Source: Acholoe squamosa (lineage: Eukaryota; Annelida; Polychaeta; Phyllodocida; Polynoidae). Taken from it: a DNA stretch of 64,000 nt. The notes under the pieces were generated by a model. It was not told the origin of the DNA, made no database searches, and was given only the letters and a program-made list of their open reading frames with translations. The position numbers and the translations under genes are program-made. Positions 33,871 to 44,000 of the stretch are shown in pieces (position 1 is the stretch's first letter; each line of letters begins with the position of its first letter). Location of the stretch: assembly GCA_949317995.1 (NCBI GenBank), contig OX439041.1, forward strand, positions 47,229,269-47,293,268. The letters run 5' to 3'.

Positions 33871-35565
33871 TTAAATGGTAAAGTTCTTTGACAAGCAACT
33901 GGAAACAACGTAATCAGTGTCAATACAGGAGCTATAAAGTTTGGTTAGATATAGAAGAGCGGCCATACTGGCCCAATCTCCAGCTTGTCTGATATCTTTG
34001 ATTGTCAGACCAAGATTGTACATATAAAGAGCTCCAGCTCTGGGGAATGAATGCAAGCCAGCTCGTTCACTCAGTAACGAAGCAGATTTCAAGAGCCTTT
34101 TTGGAAATCCCAACAAAATTGGATATGTCACAGGCGTGAGGATATTGTTCCTTGGTAATACAAACACTGGGGCCTCCGGGTCCTTGCTAGGGAATTCAGC
34201 CATATGTCGTTTTATCAAACTGGCTGCACACAATGGGGAACCTGGAGCCAATGTAATAGGTACTTTATGTAACCGTTGACCATGTTGTATTGTCTTTGAA
34301 CTTGACACCGCTATTTCCAGGCCCCAATCAGTGAAAGACACAGCGCCCCTCTTGAGGTAATGCACACCAGTAGCCACAGTGCTATCAGGAACGATATTAC
34401 ATTTGCGCAGTAGTCCTTGGAAACTAAAGGCGAGACAGGTCCACAAGACTCTATCCTCTAGTTTTGACATGTCCACAAAAGCAAACCTACTTAGAATATC
34501 CTTCAGTGTAAAAGAAGGGCGAACTGGCTCGGGATCACCTAATACACGTCGGATCCCTGCCATAGTCATGATAAAGGAGAAGTCTGAGCGGATATACTTG
34601 GCATCATAATCAGCAGTGAAGGCTCGTAGCATGTTGATGACTCGATGCGAAAAGGTCCTCCCACTGCGCACCAGGGTTGAACAATGGCTAAGTATGCAGC
34701 ACAAGTGTTGCAGCTGCCGCTTTGTCGCCCTGCGGCAACCAGTAAAAAAGCGCAGCTCCTGGTGTAGCTTTTCTATTTTATCCTGTGGGAGACTTAGTGT
34801 CATCAGCAGTGAGTTTAGCTCAATACCCAGGTAGCGTTGGACCTGCGATGGTGAGCTAACCTTCTCTTAGGCTATATAGAAACCTAGAGAGCGTAAAGTA
34901 GCATGTAGATAGAGCTGAGCATTTTTACATTCCTCATAAGTGGTTCCAAGAACGATAAAGTCATCTAAATAATTCAGACAGGAGAAACCACTAGCAGTCA
35001 TATAGTGAGCAACCTCATCAGAAATGCTATTAAAGATGTACGGTGCTGCTCTCGTACCAAAACTCATGAAATTGTCCTGGATAAATTCACCATTTCAGAA
35101 TAAACCCTGATGGGTTCTATCGTCAAAACCGTCCTATACGCACTTTTGATGTCTGTCACCGCCATGAAACAGCTGGGTGTCATCAGGGCTGAAACCTTGT
35201 CAATTGACTTATAGCTAAACGAATGGAAGGTCTGATCCATATAATTGTTAATGTTTTTTTTCTAAAGGCCTACTAGCGTCAGTAATTGGATGATAACCCC
35301 CACCGGATTTGGTGACTGCACCTAGCGCGTGAATGCACTTTGGTTGTTCCTTAACAACAGACAATTTACCACTCTCTAACTCGTTTGATACGATAGCATC
35401 AATAGCACTGAAAGTGGCCGAAGAATAATTTTTACAGAAATATCCTTCAACGGGGGCACCAGGGTCCACCAGCTTGAAGCCGTGTAGGACGCCATCTAAT
35501 AAATAATGAGAATTAATATCCCAAGCATCTTTACCGAACACCTGGTCATCACCACCTGATAACAT
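33871..35565 (-). pseudogene. Reverse transcriptase joined to tyrosine recombinase (RNase H deleted)
   Basis: RT starts near 35565 (KSGGGYHPITDASRPLEKKH near 35250). Motif B-C follows as MSFGTRAAPYIFNSI and SCLNYLDDFIVLG (catalytic YLDD, near 34965). One in-frame stop lies at 34867 and a frameshift near 35240. From 34803 to 33871 a single 310-codon frame runs from the RT thumb (RQLQHLCCILSHCSTLVRSG) directly into the recombinase (IRRVLGDPEPVRPSFTL, then HSFPRAG, then GDWASMAALLYL). A normal element has RNase H and about 80 more recombinase residues in between. HSFPRAG deviates from the usual HSxRRG box. Confidence 0.8.
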
Positions 35566-35660
35566 TTTGCGCCAGCCGCACGGTTTAAATTGAGCACGTA
35601 CTCATTGGACAAACAAAGGAATATTACAGTCCCACAAAGGAGCAAAATCAACATAGGAGC

Positions 35661-36338
35661 TCAACAAATTTGATAATGACGATAATTCACTCCCCAGCCA
35701 CAGCCAACATAAGTCATCCAGTCATGGCTTGTGTTTATCCTGCTTATCATGAGGGCCCGAAGACTGTTGCGGAGCAGCGCTAGCAGCATTGGAATCATCA
35801 TTCTTGCAGAACCTACTCTTGTGTTGCCCCCTACATGTAGCACAGACATGTTTTTTATAACATGGGTCAGTTGCAAGAGATTCCACTTCCAGCACACATC
35901 GGTAGGCCAACCAGCGGTGTAGTTGTCAGAACGCTGTCCCCGCTGACGCGGGCGTCTATTCCTGGTGCTGGTCTTATCCTGTGAATTTGAATTGGGATTG
36001 GATAAATTCTCTACGACCCACATATGCTCAGCACTCAAATGCGCTTCGATGGCTGGTTTGTACCCTGCCTCAAAATCAGCTAATTTGCCTTCTATCACAT
36101 CCATCACTACCTCATGATCATATTTAGAGAGCGCTTTGGATGAGAAAGCATTTCCTTGAGCCTTTAATGACACAAATCGCATATGTGCTCTGTAGCCATC
36201 TAGACTGACCCTGGGGAGATTGGAATTACTTATGTAGTCCGCAACACAGTTCATGCCATTGACCAGCTCTTGAAGACCCATTTCTTCGAATTTCTTGTCA
36301 ACATCAATGTAGAAGTCAGGGCGTAACTTATTAGTCAT
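35661..36338 (-). pseudogene. Gag-like protein with zinc knuckle, frameshifted
   Basis: A 225-codon frame starts at 36338. Its first 140 residues resemble the gag region of DIRS/Ngaro elements (helical, then a basic stretch RNRRPRQRGQRSD). After a frameshift near 35910 the correct frame (35910-35722) gives CYKKHVCATCRGQHKSRFC, a Cys/His zinc-knuckle-like motif. It would package element RNA. The frameshift separates the knuckle from the body. Confidence 0.7.
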
Positions 36339-36344
36339 GTCTCC

Positions 36345-36678
36345 TTGACACCGCTATTTCTAGGCCCCAATCAGTGAAAGACACAGCGCCCCTCTTGAGG
36401 TAATGCACACCAGTAGCCACAGTGCTATCGGGAACGATATTACATTTGCACAGTAGTCCTCGGAAACTTAAGGTGAGACAGGTCCACAAGACTCTATCCT
36501 CTAGGTTTGACATGTCCACAAAAGCAAACATACTTAGAATATCCTTTAGTGTAAAAGAAGGGCGAACTGGCTCGGGATCACCTAATACACGTCGGATACC
36601 TGCCATAGTCATGATAAAGGAGAAGTCTGAGCGGATATACTTTGCATCATAACCAAAATAAGCATTAAGGGAAATCAC
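36345..36678 (-). pseudogene. Second tyrosine recombinase fragment
   Basis: The 115-codon frame reads VSGVISLNAYFGYDAKYIRS, then the same sequence as in the main copy (IRRVLGDPEPVRPSFTLKDI), with several differences, up to TDWGLEIAVS, where it runs into the sequence just before gag. It retains recombinase N-terminal residues lost from the main copy. Joining may have used the shared TTGACACCGCTATTTC-type sequence. Confidence 0.75.
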
Positions 36679-36701
36679 TCCGCTAACGTTAAGATCCGTA
36701 C

Positions 36702-36800
36702 GGAAAATTCAGAAATTTTCATGAATATTTTCCCAGTTTTCATGAAAATAGCTTGAACAAAATTGAAATTTTCTCCCAAACAAAGTCAATTTAAGATATT
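36702..36800. repeat. 99-bp direct repeat flanking the DIRS-type insertion (right copy)
   Basis: Partner of 33414-33512. After this copy the sequence continues as TTGAGCAAAATCTAAGAG, apparently host sequence. Confidence 0.9.
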
Positions 36801-38052
36801 TTGAGCAAAATCTAAGAGTGTTATGTCAAAAATTCCCCAGCAAGGATAGGGCTATGAAGAAAAAACCCGCGAACGAGTGCCCTAAAAAGGATAAGGGGAG
36901 TCGGGGGTTCAGCAACACACCCGTATAAAAAAAAAATTGAAGTGCCCCCGGGGGCAAACTCATTATTGGCCATTTATCACTTAATCTGGACAACTACTGG
37001 CCTTCAGCCAGACCACTCATCACCCATCGTCATTACCCGTCTTATCTGCACGGAAACCGACCAGGGATCTTTTGCACAATACTGTTAAAATGATAAATTA
37101 CCGCAATTATGTTATTTTGAGGACCAACTGAGTCCAAAGCCTAGCACTCAAGATTTATTACAAGACAAAATGAGCTGACGTGTTCTGACGAGGTGCTAGA
37201 GTAATCACTGATAAAGCAGGCCAAAAAAATGATTGTATACATATGTAACCAGCCAATGAAAATAAAACAACTTAAGTTTGAATCCCCTTTTTTTCTAAAA
37301 CAAAGGTAAGCTTCACTACTCTTCCAGAACAAACACACCATGTACACACTTCATGAATTATCATTTTATAATTTACTGAACACAATAAGTACAAGACTTT
37401 GCCTCAGCGCCCCACCTGTCTGTACGCCCTAATTCTAATGTCTTTTGTTATAGACATGTCGTTTTTAACAGATTACTCACCCAAATGTGTGACAACCTTT
37501 TGAGAAGTTATTCCGCAGTTTTTTCCAATGGTCCAAATCTGCCAGGGGACATTAGGCCTAAAATTGTCGTGTTCAGGTAACATAGCCAAAAGAATTAGGG
37601 TAGGTAGGTCGATTTTTTTTTTTTTTTACAATTTTTTTTGTTAGGACCATGAGATTATGGTAGTACTGTAGAACCTTTACTTGCGTATAAGGCGACACCC
37701 CATTTAAGATGCACCCTGAGTTGGAAGCTAGGGGCAATTTTGGGTCAGTTTAGGGAGCATTCATTATTTATGGCAGGGGTGGGGGTGAGCAAATTGAGGG
37801 GGGGGGCATTTATTTTCAGGGTATTCTCAGAGGTGGGGCCGTTTGTTTTTTACCTATTCTTAGAGGGGGGGCATTTATTTTTAGGGTATTTATATAAATC
37901 CAAAATGCCGCAAATTTCGTCACCATAAAATGTCTTTTAATGTATCTGAGACTCCTTTTGAAAAACAAAGGTAATCAAATTGATCCAGTTCAGTGAAATC
38001 TAATTGGATGGAACTATATATTCAGAGATCTTTTTCAATTTATCAATACAAA
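36801..38052. other. Gene-free stretch with G-rich MITE-like segment
   Basis: The segment 37735-37890 (TTTAGGGAGCATTCATTATT then G-runs with CATTTATTTT) is inverted-related to 39955-40145, whose end reads AATAAATAATGAATGCTCCC. GCGTATAAGGCG near 37683 recurs at 38695-38760 and 39380. No gene was seen. Confidence 0.5.
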
Positions 38053-38451
38053 TGTAGGGGTATGGTATTTACACTTATACGTTCATGCACCCGTGGGACT
38101 CAGACCTAGTTCTTTGGGTGTAGTGGGGGAATCCGGATGGCAGGTGGCAGCACCTGCCTCTGGGTTCGTATCCATTACACCAGGGGGCCTACCACTCGTC
38201 CGCCAAACGGTCTGAGTTTCGCGGGCTTTTCCCCTATATAAGGTTGGTTCTACCCCCATATTCTCCAGTAGTGGTTTTACCCACTGCTCAACCCAAAAGG
38301 GTGACCAAATGCCCTAGCAGCATGTAGTCCTCTGAGGCTGTGATCGTATGTAACAAAAGCTTATGAAATAAAAGCTTGGTTGCCTACCCGGAAACTTCTT
38401 CTCTCTTCGTTATGATTTACTTAATCTAACTTAACGAGACGAACCACTACA
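38053..38451. mobile_element. Candidate solo LTR
   Basis: A 399-bp segment begins TGTAG and ends CTACA. It contains a TATA box (TATATAA at 38234-38240) and, 130 bp later, AATAAA (38367-38372). TG...CA ends with an internal TATA and poly(A) signal are the layout of a retrotransposon LTR. No clear 4-6-bp target duplication flanks it, and no internal retroelement genes adjoin it. It also includes GGGTTCGTATCC, a B-box-like word, so a SINE origin is the alternative. Confidence 0.4.
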
Positions 38452-41005
38452 CCAATGTGCATTTCTTGTCGATGACTACAAGTTTCATCTAGAAGTAGCA
38501 TATTCTAATAGAAATGATACATAGTATGCACCATCTTCCAAAGAATCTGGGTCTCTCTTATGAACAACAAGACATGTCATGCTGGTGATCTTACAGTTTC
38601 CCAGGAGAATAACTGCATAAATTCATCGCACTTAAATCTCCTTCAAATCATGCTGCAAAGATTCATGGAGAGAAAACATATTACTGTTATCTCCTGCGTA
38701 TAAGGCACACCTCGCATATAAGACGCACCCTGAGTTGAAGGAAATTTTATAAGGCACATCAGAGGGGGCGATTTTTGAAGGTTTAATACTGGTTTAGTAA
38801 TCAGGATGCAGCTTATAGGTAAGGATTTCATACCATAGAACAGTACTAAAATGAGCGAAATTTGATCTCAGATGGGTCTAAAATCATTTACATCAACCCA
38901 AGATGTTTCCTCTATAAAAGGTGTGTCCTCCACATGAGGATTTACTGTAGTCCAGAGTGTATAAAGTATACACATAAATTTGGCTTTAGGCTTGCGAGCA
39001 AGTACTGAAAGTTGTGAAAGTTTTTCAAATAACTTTTGGAACATCCAACTTGTGTGAAGGTAATGTAAGATACAAGACCACCTGAATGTGTAAGGACATG
39101 TTATAAGGCACATCTCATGGGGGTATACATGTAAGCCCCGGGTCAAGGTAAAACCCAATTGGCAAATGTTGGGATTTAAAAGTACATACAAAATATCCTG
39201 TGGGTGAGGCACAGATTGGGTGAAAGTTGGAAAATTAAGTACTGTTCTACAATATGATATCCTAGCACACCCTGACTTTAGGAGGATTCTTTGTGGGCCT
39301 GACTGAAGGAGCTATCCTCATTTATAATCTCCACCTTATGCATGAGTTTTTACAGTAGTAGGTCTACTATTCTACACAAAAGTACCTTGTCTATAAGGTG
39401 TATCTGAGTTGAGACCAATTCTATCACCTATCCCTTGGAGTCTATTAACCCATTAATGGCAGAAGGCACATGAGTTATCTGGCCATGGAGGCAGCCTTTA
39501 AATTTCCTAGGAGTAAGGGCCTACCTTCTATTAAATGCACCTGCACTAATAATCGCACCCCTCGCCTTTTGGGCTGTAAGCACACACCCCTTGTGTCAAA
39601 TCATGCTAATGTAAAAGTAAAGTTTTTTAGAGCAAATGGTTTTTAGACTTTAGGGGTGTCCCTTTTGGAAATGATTTTTGTATTAAGGTTCGACCATCTA
39701 ATGATTATTTTTCAGCACCGGTGCGGTTATTAGAATGAATATGGTATTCACAGTCCTCGCACAATTCCTATATAAGGAGGCCTACATGGTGTCGACTATA
39801 GTCAATGCTAGACCCGCGATGGTGTTGACTATAGTCAATGCTAATCATAAAAATGTTAAAGTACTATTCCCAAGAGAGGTATAATTATATGAATCACACA
39901 ATGTATAGGCATGGTTTTGGCATTTATGTTAGATAAAAGAATATTCATGGATGATCGTCATTGGGGGGGAGGCGCTTTATTTTCAACCTATTTTTGAGGG
40001 GGGTCATTTATTTTCAACCTATTCTTGAGGGAGGGCCAAAAATTTTGGACGTATTCTTTAAGGGGGCCTTTTATTTTTGACCTATTCTCTTTCGCCAAAT
40101 GCTCACCCCCATCCCCCCAATAAATAATGAATGCTCCCTTAGGAGGGGTCATCATTTATCAATGGGGGGTTTACACGGAAAATTTTTTATGCCCCCCTTC
40201 CACAACAGTCAAATCTTTTTGCCTGTCACAAGGGTCAGGGGTCCCGTAAGCTACACATGAATTTTTGAATTTTAAAAATTGGTCAATTAGAACCAAAGTT
40301 ATGTCATTTTCCAGATGTTTATATGAGGTTGATAAAAAAAAAGGTAGGACGGGATACCTGAACACAACATTTTTTTAGGCCTTAGGAATTTTGCACATTG
40401 AGGTCCCTAATTTATATATTCTAATTAGGTAGGAGACATTTTAGATTAAAGATCATAAAGTAATGGAGAATTAGCCAAAGGCTTCTGAAATGATCGCACA
40501 CTTTCAAAATGCAAATTTAGAATTTAAAATTGTTATCATAAGTTGATTAGAAGAGGTGTTACATAGTTATGAATCCTTTAATGTCACCCGTTTCTAAAAA
40601 GATGGCTGCCATATTGGAAATATGGCTAATCTGAAATGCCTCATATGCAGAAATAATGGCTAAGGCTAACTGGTCTTTGCGAGATTGATGGCTATTAAAG
40701 GCTTACTGGTCTTTGCGAGAAATTTAGACTATTTCCCTTTAGGAAGTTTTAAATGTGTTAACAGTGCCAATATGCATATATCTTCAGTTTTTCCATAAAT
40801 TATACGAATCCAGCCTATTACATATTACAACAATTAATGTCATTAATACAAAATTGTTGGGAATTACCTGATGTGATTTCACTATTTACGAAATTGGTCA
40901 CCAGGAAGAATGTAGCAACAATTTTTATAAACTTTAAGGTTGCTCTTGTTAACAGGAGCTTTTTATTCTTTATGATATCAGGTTATGCTATTACACTCAC
41001 TATAG
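38452..41005. other. Gene-free stretch, old repeats
   Basis: Words like TATAAGGCACACCTC and TATAAGACGCACCC recur between 38695 and 39420, suggesting decayed MITEs. The segment 39955-40145 is a G/C-run repeat (see 36801-38052). The first coding exon of the methyltransferase gene should lie near the end of this stretch or upstream, but was not identified. Confidence 0.45.
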
Positions 41006-44000
41006 GTTCAAAGAGGATGATAAGGAGGTCAAGCAAGAGACCGCCGAACAGTTTTGTGAGAAGATGGACCAGCTTATTGTGCACAGCTTTGTGGGGATGT
41101 CAATTGAGATCGGAGTAAGAACAGGCCTCTTTGAGGTGATGATGACCTTCACTGAACCCAAGACCTCACAAGAGATTGCCGATGCCATGAGGTTTAAAGA
41201 AAGGTAGTATGCCACTAATGAATCAAATGATATCTGATTCACGAATTGTAATAAATTACTTTTTCTGGTCTCTATTTACGTATGATTCTTTACAGCTAAC
41301 AATAATTCATTAAAGGTACGTGCGGGAGTGGCTTGGAGCTATGGTTACCACTCAGATCATTGACATTGATGATGACAAGAAGTACTTTTTCCCGGCACAT
41401 CGTCATCAGCGGTTTAAGCAGAAGAACAGCATGGTATACTGTACCCCTCTATTACCCATGTTTGGTGAGGTTATGGGTGACCTAAAGGAATGCTTCAAGG
41501 CTACGGGGCCTAGAGGTACAGTAAATATCTTTTATACCCATTAAAATTCCTTCTTAAACCTTTGTTGAGCCTCGTTTAGAACATTTGTAGGACTAGATTA
41601 AGTCTCATTCACCGATGAATATTCCTGACGTATATATTTGACAGAAACCTTCCAGCAGAATAGCCATAATTCAGAAAAGGGGGAGACAGGCAGTATCCTT
41701 CATTTGCATGACCCCTATGGCGACCAATCTAATTTATGTGTGTGCGCGGACATGACAGTTCTGACCACGGAACATCGCATTATTCACATGGGTCGAACTT
41801 CCTGGCATACCGGGAACAGGGGGCATTACACAAAATAACGATGCATCTTTCTGTCTTTTTATCGTTCTAAGTACGATTATCATAAAGATTTTTGTAGTGC
41901 CCTGTTACACAATCCGTTAAGCATGATATAACGAGACTCGTTATCACGATAATTTGTACAGTGGATTTCAGCCTTAAAAAGAAAAACGTCACTTCCGGTC
42001 TCACAATCTCGTTAAAGATTTCACCCTAAAATCCTTATTTATAATCCAATTTACATGCTGTAAAGTTCCACATGGATGTTTTAACATGTTATCTATCCAT
42101 TCCCAATGCCATATCAGTGCTACACTGTAGATTTATACCCAGAAATCGATGCAAAAAATCGCAAAATGGTAGTTCCAATAATTTCCGCTAGATGGCATAT
42201 CATTCTCCCTGGAGCCTACAGCGACCTCTGTATGTATCTTAATAAATCAAATATGGTCTCACTGATCTAATAGTTAAGAAATAATCCAAACAAGTCAGAA
42301 ATTATCAATTGAAGTTAGGAAACTAAAAGGTAATGTTAAGAACTGTCTAATGAGGAGGTTGGAAATAATGAGATTAAGTTAGTCCTGAATTTAGTTGGTG
42401 AGGTCTAGAATGAAAACCCAATTGCACCCAAACCTACAATAGCATTGCAGGATGTCTATGGCCACTCCTCCTCTTTAACATAGGACTCAACAGCGTCATC
42501 TCCTGGCTATTGTTAGCTCACATGTACCATATATCCAGAAGAAGCTGTAGAGTCCAGGGTAAAAGAGGAGGGGTCACCATAAATATTCAGACTCAATAAC
42601 TGTCTTTTATATAAGGACAACAATAAGTTATTGACTGCACATATTTTTTTCATGGTAGATTTGAGCATGTAGAGTGAGGAATCAAGTTGACGAAGTATAT
42701 TTGATATTTTCGACCTGACCTTTTAATTTCCTGACTTTATAAAATTAGTCTTGCTGCTAGAAAACTTTTGAATTCGGAATTAACATTTATAATACTGGTA
42801 GGTGTGTTATAGGAACGTTAGGGACACATTGCTCCAGGAAAATTTTCAGATTATCTGTTCTAAACTGGGGTATTGTAGGGAGGAGGAATAACAAAAAACA
42901 TTTTAGGTTCTGCTGCTATATAGTGAGTGAGTGAGTGAGTAATAGATGTTTAATGCCACTTCGACAGCTAAGGTCATATTCATGGTGAGAAAACTACATT
43001 ACACAATTTCACAGGAATGTGTCAGTGCCCACACATATGTGCACCACACATATCCGAGGGGATAGGAAAGAGGAGATATAGACCCTTTTAAGTGGGCTAG
43101 GGAAGCCCGCTGCTGCTAGATAGATTACCGGGGTATGTCTTAGAAGATTTAGGTGAATATACACCAGGAAAATTTTGAGATTTTACCTTAAAAATATCAG
43201 GTTGGCAAATTGCTGAAATTTTCAAATTTCACCTTTAAAATTAATGGGTTTGCAGCATTTTCAAGGAGAATTGCTCCACATTTCACCAAGAAATCTTTTA
43301 GATTCTACCTCAAAACATTTGTGCATTTTAGGAATTTAGGTGACAAACTGCTACAAGAAAATCTTCAAATTCTGTCTTTAGAATTAATGCCATCTTAATG
43401 GTTCTCGGAAGCATATTGCTTCAAGTAAATTTTCAGATTCTTCCTTTAAAATCTGAACAGGTATCAATTCTAGAAGATTTGGGAGCAAATGAGGAGTATA
43501 TTGCTCCAATCTAACAGTGAGAGTTTATCATTGGCTATTTAGACCTTAAGGTGAAATAACAGTTTATCAGTGTTCTATAATCATTTAAGGGGATATTGGG
43601 CATATATTGAAAAGCTCATAATGTTGATTCTAGTGGGAATATTTATGATGTTTTTTTTTTAAATTGGGCAATAATTCAAAAGGTCATAACTTTGGTTCTA
43701 GTTGGAATATTTACAAAATTCTTTAAGATTCAGAAAGCCCTGATCGTCCCTATTGTCACTGTCGCATTTATCAAGCTCTCTGTCGCACATTTTTCTGCGA
43801 CATTGCGACAGCTGCCCACCCCTGTAGAAAGTAGATCAAGGCTGCAGTAACTGCTGAAGTTATGACACCAGTAGCAGTTGAATATAATCATTAGCATATT
43901 AATACATCATATGATCCAGGGATTAGCAGATGATAAAAGTCGAATGTCAGAGGCATGTCCAGAACCACTGACATGAGAATGTTCAGCTTGAATGACTTGT

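Larger units (their letters stand above)
33513..36701 (-). mobile_element. DIRS/Ngaro-type retrotransposon, deleted, with extra recombinase fragment
   Basis: On the minus strand the order is recombinase fragment (36678-36345), gag (36338-35661), RT (35565-34867), RT end fused to recombinase (34803-33871), then paired direct repeats (33848-33513). RNase H and the first part of the recombinase are missing. The 3' repeat ends exactly at the host direct repeat. The 5' end is replaced by a recombinase piece joined head-to-tail to gag. It appears to be a deletion derivative or rearranged circular product. Confidence 0.85.

Noticed and set aside
41638..41838. Extra exon of the methyltransferase gene
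   Set aside because: Exons 41316-41515 and 51500-51622 already join in phase and match the family without it.
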